Program-made: the position numbers and the translations under genes
In this document: positions 50,963 to 59,899 of the stretch, piece by piece
Layout of the letters: every line of letters begins with the position of its first letter
How positions within the stretch are numbered: the stretch's first letter is position 1
Notes under the pieces: model-generated
What the model saw: the letters and a program-made list of their open reading frames with translations, nothing else
What the model was told of the DNA's origin: nothing
Database searches by the model: none
Source: an uncultured bacterium
GTDB lineage: Bacteria; Bacillota_I; Bacilli_A; Acholeplasmatales; Anaeroplasmataceae
Assembly: GCA_949292525.1 (NCBI GenBank)
Contig: CASEZJ010000010.1
Span: 29,431-93,430 of the forward strand
Length of the DNA stretch: 64,000 bases
Reading direction: 5' to 3'

Positions 50963-51817
50963 TTGTTTGATTCAATAATAATTGGTATGGGCCCTGCAGG
51001 TATAGAAGCAGGAATATATTTAAAAAGATATGGCTTAAACGCCTTAGTTATAGGTAAAGATTTAGGAGCATTAGAAAAAGCTCATGAAATCGAAAACTAT
51101 TATGGGGTAGGCAAAATATCCGGTATAGACCTAGCTAAAAACTCTTTAAAAAATGCCCTTAATTTAGAAGTTATGATTAATAAAGATGAAGTTATAGCTA
51201 TTGAATATGGTGACAATTGTTTTATCGTAAAAACAACTAAAAATGAATATCAAGCTAAAACTATTTTAATAGCTACCGGTAAAGCAAGAAATAGTTTTCA
51301 ATTAGCTAAAGAATATGAAGGCAAGGGCGTATCTTATTGTGCTACATGTGATGGTTTCTTTTATCGCAAGAAAAAAATTGGTATAGTCGGTTATAATGAA
51401 TATATGTTAAGTGAATTAAATGCCTTATTACCACTTACTAAAGATATTACTGTCTTTACAAATGGAGAAACATTAAATGTTAATATACCAAATGCTATAC
51501 CTGTTGTTACTACTAAAATAACTAAATTAGGTGGTAGTGATAAATTACAATTTGTTATATGCGAAGACAAAGAATATCAATTAGACGGATTATTTATCGC
51601 CTTAGGTAGTCAAAACGCCTTCACTTTAGCTAAACATTTAGGCTTAGAGATTAATAATAATAATCTTGTCGTAAACAAAAATTACATGACTAATATTCCT
51701 GGTATTTTTGCGGCTGGTGATGTAATTGGTGGCTTATTACAAGTAGTTAAGGCTGCTAGTGATGGGGCTAATGCAGCATATAATATTAAAGAATATTTGA
51801 GGTTACAAAATGACTAG
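50963..51817 (+). CDS. thioredoxin-reductase-like flavoprotein
   Basis: 284 residues, FAD-dependent pyridine nucleotide-disulfide fold, somewhat shorter than standard TrxB (about 310). FAD motif IIGMGPAGIEAGIYL; redox pair CATC in GVSYCATCDGFFYRK; FAD C-terminal motif GIFAAGDVIGG. The NADPH-binding loop is degenerate: GIVGYNEYMLSE where TrxB has GGGxSAxEEA. It may use another reductant (ferredoxin) or act on another partner; no thioredoxin gene is in the window. The start is TTG just after GAGGAGGTG. Confidence 0.85.
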   Translation: MFDSIIIGMGPAGIEAGIYLKRYGLNALVIGKDLGALEKAHEIENYYGVGKISGIDLAKNSLKNALNLEVMINKDEVIAIEYGDNCFIVKTTKNEYQAKTILIATGKARNSFQLAKEYEGKGVSYCATCDGFFYRKKKIGIVGYNEYMLSELNALLPLTKDITVFTNGETLNVNIPNAIPVVTTKITKLGGSDKLQFVICEDKEYQLDGLFIALGSQNAFTLAKHLGLEINNNNLVVNKNYMTNIPGIFAAGDVIGGLLQVVKAASDGANAAYNIKEYLRLQND

Positions 51818-52718
51818 AATTGGTGTAATAGGTTTAGGTTATGCTGGAGCTGCAATTTGCCATGCTTTAATAAATGATTCTTTAATTGATGAATTATATA
51901 TTTATGATATAAATAAAGATTTATTAATGGCTCAAAGAAATGATTTAGCGCAAGCTGCAATGATTAATTGCAAGATTGTAAAAGTTTTACCAGCAACACT
52001 TGAAGATTTATATTCAACTGATATTTTAATAAATACCGCTTCAGCAAAAGTTACAACTTCTGATCGCATGGCTGAGCTAATTGCTAATAAGCCGCTAATT
52101 TTAGATTTATTTAAACACTTCATTGGCTATAAAGGTCTTATTTTAAATATAACAAATCCTTGTGAAATTATTACTAAATTAATTGTTGATGCTACTAAAA
52201 TTGAACCTAAAAGAGTATTAGGAAGTGGAACAATATTAGACTCCATTCGCTTAAAGTGGGCCATCAGCAACACTTATAATATCGATCCACATTTAGTTGA
52301 TGCCTACGCATTTGGTGAACATGGTGTTGATTTAATTTATGCATTTAGTAATACAACTATTGCTAAAAAACCATTTTTTACCTACTTAAATGAGCACAAC
52401 TTAAATTATGATGAAGAAGCGTTTAAGGATGCGGTTGTTAAAGCTGGTTCTAACATATTTAAGGTTAAACAAAGAACTGAATATGGTATAGCAAATTGTA
52501 TAAATTTTATAATTCGAAATATTATTAACGAAACTAAAACCATTTTATGTATTGATGCCCCTACTATTTATAATGGTAAGCTCATATATACAGCTAGACC
52601 TGTAATTGTCTTATCTAATGGCTATTTAAAGGACGCAGATTTTTCATTTAGTGAAGAAGAAATAAATAAATATAAGCAAGTAGAAGCAAAATTCTATCAG
52701 GTTTTATATTTAAATTAA
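51810..52718 (+). CDS. L-lactate/malate dehydrogenase family protein
   Basis: 302 residues. NAD-binding GVIGLGYAGAAICHAL with the acidic residue after strand 2 (YIYDIN) selecting NAD. Substrate site Arg in LGSGTILDSIRLKWAIS and catalytic His in FGEHGVD; NITNPCEIITK. The active-site loop (SAKVTTSDRMAEL) lacks the usual NxR/QxR pattern, so the 2-keto acid substrate is uncertain: lactate dehydrogenase or a 2-hydroxyacid dehydrogenase. Overlaps the flavoprotein gene by 8 bases. Confidence 0.85.
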   Translation: MTRIGVIGLGYAGAAICHALINDSLIDELYIYDINKDLLMAQRNDLAQAAMINCKIVKVLPATLEDLYSTDILINTASAKVTTSDRMAELIANKPLILDLFKHFIGYKGLILNITNPCEIITKLIVDATKIEPKRVLGSGTILDSIRLKWAISNTYNIDPHLVDAYAFGEHGVDLIYAFSNTTIAKKPFFTYLNEHNLNYDEEAFKDAVVKAGSNIFKVKQRTEYGIANCINFIIRNIINETKTILCIDAPTIYNGKLIYTARPVIVLSNGYLKDADFSFSEEEINKYKQVEAKFYQVLYLN

Positions 52719-52765
52719 GTATTAAATGTGATAAAATAGTCCCACAAAAGAAGGGAATGATATAA

Positions 52766-53305
52766 ATGAATAACATATGGCATTCAATCGACGACGATCG
52801 AATTAAAACAGAAGATTTTATAGTTTGTGTAGAAATCCCAAAAGGGAGTAAGAAGAAATATGAGTTAGATAAAGAGACAGGTTTAATTATTTTAGACCGC
52901 GTTTTATATACTTCTACTCACTATCCTGCAAATTATGGTTTTATACCACGTACTTATTCCCAAGACCACGATCCATTAGATGTTTTAGTTTTATGTAGTG
53001 AAATACTAGATCCACTTGTTTTAGTACGCTGTTATCCAATTGGGGTTGTAAAAATGATTGATAACGATGAAGTTGATGAGAAAATCATTGCCATACCTTT
53101 TGGTGACCCTTCATTCAATTCATATACCGATATTAGTGAGTTACCAACTCATCAATTTAATGAAATTCGTCACTTTTTTACAGTTTATAAGCAACTAGAA
53201 GATAAAGAAACTAGCGTTCTTGAAGTCTTAGGTCGTAAAGATGCGATTAAAGTTATTGATGATTCAATCAAAGCTTATAACGAATTATATATAAATAGAA
53301 ATTAA
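52766..53305 (+). CDS. ppa: family I inorganic pyrophosphatase
   Basis: 179 residues. Hydrolyses PPi to two phosphates. Core DRVLYTSTHYPANYGFIPRTY and the metal motif DHDPLDVLVL (consensus DGDPLDVLVL), with KMIDNDEVDEKIIAIP further on. Preceded by its own -10-like TAAAAT near 52731 and AAGGGA ribosome binding site. Confidence 0.94.
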   Translation: MNNIWHSIDDDRIKTEDFIVCVEIPKGSKKKYELDKETGLIILDRVLYTSTHYPANYGFIPRTYSQDHDPLDVLVLCSEILDPLVLVRCYPIGVVKMIDNDEVDEKIIAIPFGDPSFNSYTDISELPTHQFNEIRHFFTVYKQLEDKETSVLEVLGRKDAIKVIDDSIKAYNELYINRN

Positions 53306-53315
53306 GGAGAAAAAT

Positions 53316-54422
53316 ATGCCACTTACTGCAGGAATAGTAGGTTTACCTAATGTAGGTAAATCTACTTTATTTAATGCTATAACTAAATCCCAAGTTTTAG
53401 CTGCTAATTATCCATTCGCAACAATAGAACCTAATGTTGGGATTGTTGCCGTACCTGATGAAAGACTAGAAGTTTTAACTAAAATGTATAATCCTAAAAA
53501 AAGCACTCCCGTAACTTGTGAATTTACCGATATTGCCGGACTTGTTAAAGGTGCTTCAAAAGGTGAAGGTTTAGGTAATCAATTTTTAGCTAATATTAGA
53601 AATTGTGATGCAATCTTACAAGTTGTTAGATGCTTCAAAGATTCTAATGTAGTTCATGTTGAAGGTTCTATCGATCCAGTTCGCGATGCTAAAATCATCA
53701 ATTTAGAATTAATCTTAGCTGATCTGGATGTCGTTAGTAAAAGAATACCAAAATTAGAAAAAAAAGCTCAAACTAAAACTGATGATGCTCCATTTGAGTA
53801 TGAATTATTAAAAAGAATTGAAGCTACACTTATAAATGAAATGCCAGTTAGGAGTATGAATTTTTCAGAAACAGAATTAAAATATGTTAAAAATTATAGT
53901 TTGTTAACAGCTAAGCCATTCATGTATATTGCTAATATTAAAGATGATTTTTTAACATCACCAGAAGATGATGAAGTATATAAATCATTTAAACAGTATG
54001 CACTAAATGAAGGTTCAATGATCTGTCCGATTAGTGCAGAGATAGAAAGTGAATTAGCAAGCTTATCTGATGAAGATGAAAAAGAATTTTTAGCAGAATT
54101 AGGTCTTGCCGAACCAGGTTTAAACAGACTAATTAAAGAAACCTATAAATTACTTGGTTACCAAACTTTCTTCACAACTGGACCTGATGAATGTCGGGCA
54201 TGGACTTTTAAAAAAGGAATGAAAGCACCAGAATGTGCAGGGGTTATTCATACAGATTTTGAAAAAGGTTTTATTAAAGCAGAAACTGTATCATATAACG
54301 ATTTAGTTTCATCTGGTACCTATCTAAAAGCTCGTAAAGCTGGTTTAGTAAGACAAGAAGGCAAAGATTATGTCGTTCAAGATGGCGATATAATGTTATT
54401 TAAATTTAATGTAACAAAGTAA
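53316..54422 (+). CDS. ychF: ribosome-associated ATPase YchF
   Basis: 368 residues. Obg-like P-loop ATPase. G1 GLPNVGKST, G3 DIAGLVKGASKGEGLGNQFLANI, NIKDD in place of NKxD at G4 (explains ATP preference), C-terminal TGS domain with GPDECRAWTFKKGMKAPECAGVIHTDFEKGFI. Standard length. AAGGAG precedes the ATG. Confidence 0.97.
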   Translation: MPLTAGIVGLPNVGKSTLFNAITKSQVLAANYPFATIEPNVGIVAVPDERLEVLTKMYNPKKSTPVTCEFTDIAGLVKGASKGEGLGNQFLANIRNCDAILQVVRCFKDSNVVHVEGSIDPVRDAKIINLELILADLDVVSKRIPKLEKKAQTKTDDAPFEYELLKRIEATLINEMPVRSMNFSETELKYVKNYSLLTAKPFMYIANIKDDFLTSPEDDEVYKSFKQYALNEGSMICPISAEIESELASLSDEDEKEFLAELGLAEPGLNRLIKETYKLLGYQTFFTTGPDECRAWTFKKGMKAPECAGVIHTDFEKGFIKAETVSYNDLVSSGTYLKARKAGLVRQEGKDYVVQDGDIMLFKFNVTK

Positions 54423-54440
54423 CTTCGGTTACTTTTTTCT
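54416..54440 (+). terminator. terminator of ychF
   Basis: AAGTAAC and GTTACTT pair around a TTCG tetraloop, then TTTT. Confidence 0.88.
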
Positions 54441-54468
54441 TTACATTAATGCCTTAAATAAGTATAAT
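54440..54468 (+). promoter_or_regulatory. promoter of ECF S component-coaX
   Basis: TTTACA (54440-54445) and TATAAT (54463-54468) are 17 bases apart, overlapping the end of the ychF terminator. Confidence 0.7.
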
Positions 54469-54516
54469 AAGTAGCGCTATGGGGATCTTTATGACCTCAA
54501 GAGAAAGGAAAAAAAT

Positions 54517-55206
54517 ATGAATAATTTAATGAAAATTAAAAAACTAGTAGGAATAGGTGTCTTACTAGCATTAGTTGTTATCTTACAACTTATTTCAAAC
54601 TATATTTCATTTGGACCTGTAAATATTACACTAGCCCTAATTCCCTTAACTATGGGTGCTATCTTATATGGTCCTATAACTGGTATGGTCTTAGGTATGG
54701 CAATGGGAGCTATTATATTGGTTGCTCCTGGCACAACATTTTTCTTAAGCTTTAATGTTGGGCTTACGGTTTTACTATGTTTAGTTAAAACCGGGGTTGC
54801 TGGTTTAATTGCTGGCTTGATATTTAATGGTATAACCGCAATTAAAGTTGATCAAAAGTATAAAAATCCTAAATTTGCTACATCTATTATAACTAGTGCT
54901 TTAATTACCCCTGTTTTAAATACTGGTATCTTTATTTTAGGTGCAACTTTTATGTTTACTAATTTATATTCTGAAAGTGGTAATTTAGGTGAAGCATTTA
55001 GTTTAGTTATTGCTGCTACGTTTACGACTAATTTTTTAATTGAATTTTTAGTAAGTGCTATTTGTAGTCCAGCTTTAGTATATTTAGTTAAAGTTTTAGC
55101 TCATCAATCTAATCTTGGTTTTCAAAATAAATTTGATTTATATATCGAAGACAAGAAAGAAGAAATCACATTTGCTGATGTTGATAGCGATAAATTATTT
55201 AAATAG
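54517..55206 (+). CDS. ECF transporter S component, likely pantothenate
   Basis: 229-residue membrane protein with six helices. The N-terminal pattern KIKKLVGIGVLLALVVILQL, ISFGPVNITLALIPLTMGAILYGPITGMVLGMAMGAI is typical for PF12822-type S components of energy-coupling factor vitamin transporters. It needs the shared EcfAA'T module encoded elsewhere. The next gene is pantothenate kinase, which points to pantothenate (PanT role) as ligand; this is inference. A tiny 13-codon frame (54479-54520) ends in ATGA overlap with its start. Confidence 0.85.
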   Translation: MNNLMKIKKLVGIGVLLALVVILQLISNYISFGPVNITLALIPLTMGAILYGPITGMVLGMAMGAIILVAPGTTFFLSFNVGLTVLLCLVKTGVAGLIAGLIFNGITAIKVDQKYKNPKFATSIITSALITPVLNTGIFILGATFMFTNLYSESGNLGEAFSLVIAATFTTNFLIEFLVSAICSPALVYLVKVLAHQSNLGFQNKFDLYIEDKKEEITFADVDSDKLFK

Positions 55207-55213
55207 GTGAAAT

Positions 55214-55960
55214 ATGCATTTATTAATTGATATTGGTAATTCTTCAATATTTTTAGGAGTTGAAGAAAATAAAAAAATAATTAAATCTTTTAGAGTTAAT
55301 AGTGATGTTAATAAATCAGCTGATGAATATTTACTAATTTTAGCCCCACTATTAGCTAAATATAATATTGATGATGTCTTAATATGTAGTGTAGTCCCAA
55401 TTTTAACTAGTACAATTAAAAAAGGAATAAAAATTTTATTAAACATCGAATCAAAAATCATGGGTTATGGCATGAAAACTGGCCTAAATATAAAAACAGA
55501 TGAACCTAAAGGTGTAGGTTCTGATCTAATAGCTTGCAGTATAGCCGCATTAAACCATTATGATGAATGTTTAATTTTAGATTTAGGTACAGCTACTAAA
55601 TATTTATATGTAACTAATAATAGTCTAGTTGGGGTAGTAATAGGCCCTGGTGTAGCAGTATCTACAAAGGCAATGATCACCCATGCGGCATTATTACCAA
55701 ATATCGAATTAGTAGCACCTAAAAAGGTTTTAAACACAAGTACAGTTCCATGTATGCAATCAGGTATAATTTATGGATTTAGTTCAATGATCGATGGAAT
55801 GATTTCTAAAATTAAAACTGAATTGAATAAACCTAATTTAAAAATTATAGCTACTGGTGGTTTAGCAAAACTTATTATCCCATTATGTAATGAACAAATT
55901 GCAATCTATGAAGACTTAATTTTAGAAGGTTTAATAACAATTTATTATAAAAATATCTAG
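55214..55960 (+). CDS. coaX: type III pantothenate kinase
   Basis: 248 residues, ASKHA fold. First step of coenzyme A synthesis. LLIDIGNSSIFLGV (phosphate loop), ICSVVPILT, PKGVGSDLIACSIAAL (pantothenate site, consensus GxDRxxN; here GSDLIAC is changed), ILDLGTATKYL and GPGVAVSTKAM. TAGGTG precedes the ATG. Seven bases after the S component. Confidence 0.92.
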   Translation: MHLLIDIGNSSIFLGVEENKKIIKSFRVNSDVNKSADEYLLILAPLLAKYNIDDVLICSVVPILTSTIKKGIKILLNIESKIMGYGMKTGLNIKTDEPKGVGSDLIACSIAALNHYDECLILDLGTATKYLYVTNNSLVGVVIGPGVAVSTKAMITHAALLPNIELVAPKKVLNTSTVPCMQSGIIYGFSSMIDGMISKIKTELNKPNLKIIATGGLAKLIIPLCNEQIAIYEDLILEGLITIYYKNI

Positions 55961-55979
55961 TTTTTAGATATTTTTTTCT
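55949..55979 (+). terminator. terminator of coaX
   Basis: AAAATATCTA pairs with TAGATATTTTTTT around a T-rich loop; it overlaps the stop codon. Confidence 0.8.
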
Positions 55980-55984
55980 TTTTG

Positions 55985-56013
55985 TTGAAAGCCTTTTCAA
56001 AATATGCTAAAAT
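55985..56013 (+). promoter_or_regulatory. promoter of phosphohexomutase gene
   Basis: TTGAAA (55985-55990) is followed by TGCTAAAAT with an extended -10. TGAAA and TTTCA form a short inverted repeat in the spacer. Confidence 0.5.
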
Positions 56014-56037
56014 TAAAAAAGAAAGAGGTAAATAGAG

Positions 56038-57723
56038 ATGAATTATTTAGAAAAATATGACTTATGGGCTAATTATAAAGATTTAGCTGCCGACTTAAAA
56101 GCTGAATTAAATAAAATGGATGATAAAGCAAAACAAGAAGCATTTACTACAGATTTAGAATTTGGTACTGGTGGCCTACGTGGTATATTAGGAGCTGGTA
56201 CAAATAGGATGAACGTATATATTGTAGCTAAGGCTACATTAGGTTTTGGTCGCTATTTAGAAACTTTTAAAGATGCACATCAAAGAGGTGTAGCAATTTC
56301 TTTTGATAACCGCCATTATTCAAAAGAATTTTCACGGATGTCTGCAGAAGTACTAGCTACATTAGGCTTTAAAGTTTATTTATTTGAAGCTTTAAGACCT
56401 ACTCCTGAATTATCATTTGCAGTAAGACATTTTGGTTGTGTTGGTGGTATTATGATTACGGCAAGCCATAATCCAAAAGAATATAATGGTTATAAAATTT
56501 ATGATGAAACAGGATGTCAATTAGTTCCTAAAGAAGCTGATAAAGTTATATCTGAAATAAATAAAATAACAGATTACTTCGCAATTGATCACAGTAAGAA
56601 TCATGATTTAATACAAATTATTGGTAAAGATGTCGATGATATTTACATTAATGAAGTTAAAAAAATAGTTTTAAGACCTAATTTACCTAAAAACTTTAAA
56701 ATGGTATATACACCATTACATGGTACAGGCCAAGTTTTTGCGGTTGATGTATTACGTTCATGTGGTTATGACGTTACACCTGTAGCTAGTCAAATGACAT
56801 GTGACCCTGATTTTAGCGGCGTTAAAACTTCTAACCCTGAAAATAAAGAAGCATTTGATGAAGGTATAGAATTAGCAAGTCAAATCGGAGCTGACATCGT
56901 TTTAGCTACTGACCCTGATGCAGATAGATTAGGAATAGCTGTTTTACATAATGGTAAATATCATTTATTTACAGGAAATCAAACCGCAGCTTTAGTTTTA
57001 AATTATATTTTAATGACTAGAAAAGAATTAAATACCCTACCAAAAGATGGTTATGTATTTACAACAAATGTATCTTCAAGCCTTCCAGTTATGATTGCTA
57101 AAAAATATGGCATGAAGGTTGAAATAACTTTAACTGGTTTCAAATTCATAGGTGAAAAAGCTCGTGAAATGGAACAAGGTAAAGGCACATATGTATTTGG
57201 TTTTGAAGAATCATATGGTTGTTTAGTAAGTCCTATTGTAAGAGATAAAGACTCTATTCAAGCAATTTTAATGTTATCTGAAACAGCAGCTTATTACAAA
57301 ACTAAAGGTATGGATCTTTATGATGCTTTAGAATCTATTTATAAAGAATATGGCTATTATAAAGAAGGAATCACTAATATAGTTCTAAAAGGTTTAGATG
57401 GTACTAAAAAAATCAATTTAATTATGGATTATTTCCGTAATAATGACATTGAATTAAACGGATTTAAAATCCTAGTTAAAGATGATGTAAAATTAGGTGT
57501 AAGTACTAATCTAGAAACAAATGAAAAAACACCTATTAATTTACCAAAATCTAATGTAATTAAATATTATTTACCTGATGATACTTGGTTCGTATTACGT
57601 CCAAGCGGAACGGAACCAAAACTAAAAGTTTATTATGGAGTTAAAGCTTCTAGTGAACAAGCTGCAGATGAAAAAGTTCAAAAACTATCTGATGCAGTAT
57701 TAGCAATTGTTAATAAAATATAA
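56038..57723 (+). CDS. pgcA: phosphoglucomutase/phosphomannomutase
   Basis: 561 residues, alpha-D-phosphohexomutase. Active-site Ser in MITASHNPKEYNGYK; metal loop ATDPDADRLGI; sugar loop FGFEESYG; phosphate loop RPSGTEPKLKVYYG. Starts FGTGGLRGILGAGTNRMN as in B. subtilis PgcA. Interconverts glucose-1-P and glucose-6-P (or mannose forms). AGAGG precedes ATG. Single-gene unit. Confidence 0.95.
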   Translation: MNYLEKYDLWANYKDLAADLKAELNKMDDKAKQEAFTTDLEFGTGGLRGILGAGTNRMNVYIVAKATLGFGRYLETFKDAHQRGVAISFDNRHYSKEFSRMSAEVLATLGFKVYLFEALRPTPELSFAVRHFGCVGGIMITASHNPKEYNGYKIYDETGCQLVPKEADKVISEINKITDYFAIDHSKNHDLIQIIGKDVDDIYINEVKKIVLRPNLPKNFKMVYTPLHGTGQVFAVDVLRSCGYDVTPVASQMTCDPDFSGVKTSNPENKEAFDEGIELASQIGADIVLATDPDADRLGIAVLHNGKYHLFTGNQTAALVLNYILMTRKELNTLPKDGYVFTTNVSSSLPVMIAKKYGMKVEITLTGFKFIGEKAREMEQGKGTYVFGFEESYGCLVSPIVRDKDSIQAILMLSETAAYYKTKGMDLYDALESIYKEYGYYKEGITNIVLKGLDGTKKINLIMDYFRNNDIELNGFKILVKDDVKLGVSTNLETNEKTPINLPKSNVIKYYLPDDTWFVLRPSGTEPKLKVYYGVKASSEQAADEKVQKLSDAVLAIVNKI

Positions 57724-57750
57724 AATGCAGTTTTCTGCATTTTTTATTTT
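57722..57750 (+). terminator. terminator of phosphohexomutase gene
   Basis: AAATGCAG and CTGCATTT pair around TTTT and run into a T-tract. Confidence 0.88.
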
Positions 57751-57761
57751 AAGCAAATTAA

Positions 57762-57835
57762 TTAACAAGGATAAATTAACGTACTATAATATATTTTGTT
57801 TAAATAAATGTAAAAAACATAACGAATATATTATA
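57762..57835 (+). promoter_or_regulatory. promoter and inverted repeat before DUF3737 gene
   Basis: TTAACA (57762-57767) and TATAAT (57785-57790) are 17 bases apart. TATAATATATT (57785-57795) is mirrored as AATATATTATA (57825-57835), an 11-base inverted repeat whose first arm is the -10 box. It may be an operator or a leader hairpin. Confidence 0.5.
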
Positions 57836-57855
57836 ATATAATCCGAGGCGATAAA

Positions 57856-58695
57856 ATGAATATTATTAAAAACAAAAATTTTCAAAGTGAAAGAAGTTTA
57901 TATCATTTAGTAGATACAATAGTAGATAATTGCACATTTAAAGGCGAAGAAGATGGTGAATCTCCTTTAAAAGAAGGAAGAAATATTACAGTAAAAAATA
58001 GTTATATTGATTTAAGATATCCTCTATGGCATGATCAAAACCTAATTATGGATAATGTAGAATTAACCATTAATAGTAGAGCAAGTTTATGGTATTCTAA
58101 AAATATTAAAATCTCAAATTCTAAACTACATGGTATAAAAGCTATAAGAGAATGCGAAAACATAAATATTAATAACTGCGATATAATCTCAGATGAATTT
58201 GCTTGGCGTAATAACAATCTTAATATTTCTGATTCAAAACTAGTTGGTGTTTATGCTTTCTTTGAAACTAATAATATTAACATCAACAATTTAACGTTTA
58301 CTGGTAAATATTCATTCCAATACGTTGAAAATATGCAAATTAAAAACTCCAATTTTGATACAAAAGATGCCTTTTGGCATGCTAAAAATGTTGAAGTATA
58401 TGATACTGTATTAAAAGGTGAATACTTAGCTTGGTATTCCGAAAATTTAACTTTAATCAATTGTACTATTATTGGAACCCAACCATTTTGTTATTGCAAA
58501 AACTTAAAACTTGTAAATTGTAAAATGATTGATTGTGATTTAGCATTTGAATATAGTGATGTAAAAGCCGATATTATAGGTGATATAGTAAGTGTTAAAA
58601 ATGTCGGTAGTGGTTATGTTAATTGCGATCATACAGTTGTTATAAATGAAGATGCTATATATCCGCTTAATGGTATTGTAAATATGAAAAAATAG
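57856..58695 (+). CDS. DUF3737 right-handed beta-helix protein
   Basis: 279 residues. About nine coils of roughly 22 residues, each with the theme N-(I/L)-x-(I/V)-x-(N/D)-(S/C)-x (NIKISNSKLHG, NININNCDI, NLTLINCTII, NLKLVNCKMI) and recurring aromatic WH/WY pairs (YPLWHDQ, SLWYSK, AFWHAK, LAWYSE). That is the DUF3737 family common in gut bacteria. No signal peptide, so cytoplasmic. Function is unknown. Confidence 0.9.
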   Translation: MNIIKNKNFQSERSLYHLVDTIVDNCTFKGEEDGESPLKEGRNITVKNSYIDLRYPLWHDQNLIMDNVELTINSRASLWYSKNIKISNSKLHGIKAIRECENININNCDIISDEFAWRNNNLNISDSKLVGVYAFFETNNININNLTFTGKYSFQYVENMQIKNSNFDTKDAFWHAKNVEVYDTVLKGEYLAWYSENLTLINCTIIGTQPFCYCKNLKLVNCKMIDCDLAFEYSDVKADIIGDIVSVKNVGSGYVNCDHTVVINEDAIYPLNGIVNMKK

Positions 58696-58722
58696 GTGCT
58701 TTTATTAGCACCTATTATTTTT
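58690..58722. terminator. bidirectional terminator
   Basis: AATAGGTGC pairs with GCACCTATT around an 8-base loop, with flanking A and T runs, between convergent DUF3737 and ATP-grasp genes. Confidence 0.82.
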
Positions 58723-59899
58723 GTAAAACAAAGTTTTTAAATTTTTGCATTTCATCATAATCTTTAAAAATAGCAATATAAAATTCATTACCCAAAGCAC
58801 TAGATAAAATATCAGCCATACGATCATGAACCTTTATATGTTCGTGATAATTATATAATATACTAGCAGTAGAATTAACATAATTTAAACGATCACGTCT
58901 ACCAACATATATACAATAAAATTTATCTTTATTTAAATCAACTGTAGTTTTATTATAGCACATTACATCTGCCCAAATTTTATACGTATCAACTGATGCC
59001 GCAAAATTAATCATATCAGGGGTATATCCACCAGGTGGACGCATATTAACTTCAAGCGCTACAATGTCACCTACTTTACCTAAACCTTTTTTAGCTTTTG
59101 TAAGACGGAAAAATTCTAGGTGGAAGAAACGCTTTTGAATGTTAAATGCTTTTAATACAGCTTGACCTTTTTCATAAACATCACGGGGAACTTCCTTATT
59201 AACATAATAAGTAACCTCTAAATTTTCATTAACAATATCCATTATTGAAGGAGGGAAAATCTCATTATCGCAAAATACAACATTGTTAAATTCATCACAT
59301 ATACCATCAAAAGAAATAATATTACCTTCAATAAATTCTTCTAATAAATAAGGAATAGTGTAATGATGATTATGAAAATTAATAAGATCGGTATCATTCT
59401 TAATTTTAAAAGTTTCAGCCGCACCTACACCAACATCAGGTTTAGCAACTATTGGATAACCTACTAATTCAACAAATTTTAAATCATCCTCTAATGTGCT
59501 AGAAATTTTATAGCGTGCACAAGGAACACCGGCTTTTTCATAGTATTTTTTCATATGTGATTTTGATGTGAATTCAATCACATTTTTAAATTTTGGGCCC
59601 CAAATATTAAAATCTTCACGCAATTTTGAGTCTTGTCTAAGCCAATATTCATTATTAGATTCTAAATAATCTATTTTGCCATACTTAAACGCAAAAAAGG
59701 CCACAGCTTTATAAACATCTTCATATACCTCTAAATTAGGTAAATAATAATATTCAGTTAAAGCATCTTTACAAACGTTATCTAAATCGTTATATGGTGT
59801 GTCACCAATACCTAATACATTTACACCGTTATCTCTTAATTTTTGACAAAAACGATAGTATGTCTTAGGAAATTGGGGTGAAATAAATATAAAATTCAT
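58715..59899 (-). CDS. ATP-grasp enzyme of unknown substrate
   Basis: 394 residues, ATP-grasp fold. The N-terminal Rossmann-like part starts MNFIFISPQFPKTYYRFCQKLRDNG; SHMKKYYEKAGVPCARY opens the grasp; GYPIVAKPDVGVGAAETF is the ATP loop with Lys; LLEEFIEG contacts adenine; LEVNMRPPGGYTPDM carries the Mg-binding Glu and Asn. Related to carboxylate-amine ligases that join an acid to an amine or amino acid. The substrate is unknown. The minus-strand TGGTATAAT (59953-59961) is an extended -10 promoter. Confidence 0.88.
   Translation of the reverse strand: MNFIFISPQFPKTYYRFCQKLRDNGVNVLGIGDTPYNDLDNVCKDALTEYYYLPNLEVYEDVYKAVAFFAFKYGKIDYLESNNEYWLRQDSKLREDFNIWGPKFKNVIEFTSKSHMKKYYEKAGVPCARYKISSTLEDDLKFVELVGYPIVAKPDVGVGAAETFKIKNDTDLINFHNHHYTIPYLLEEFIEGNIISFDGICDEFNNVVFCDNEIFPPSIMDIVNENLEVTYYVNKEVPRDVYEKGQAVLKAFNIQKRFFHLEFFRLTKAKKGLGKVGDIVALEVNMRPPGGYTPDMINFAASVDTYKIWADVMCYNKTTVDLNKDKFYCIYVGRRDRLNYVNSTASILYNYHEHIKVHDRMADILSSALGNEFYIAIFKDYDEMQKFKNFVLQK

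Noticed and set aside
54469..54516. Riboswitch (preQ1 or folate type) before the ECF S component
   Set aside because: The leader is only about 42 bases, with a weak imperfect stem; it does not match a class I recognise.
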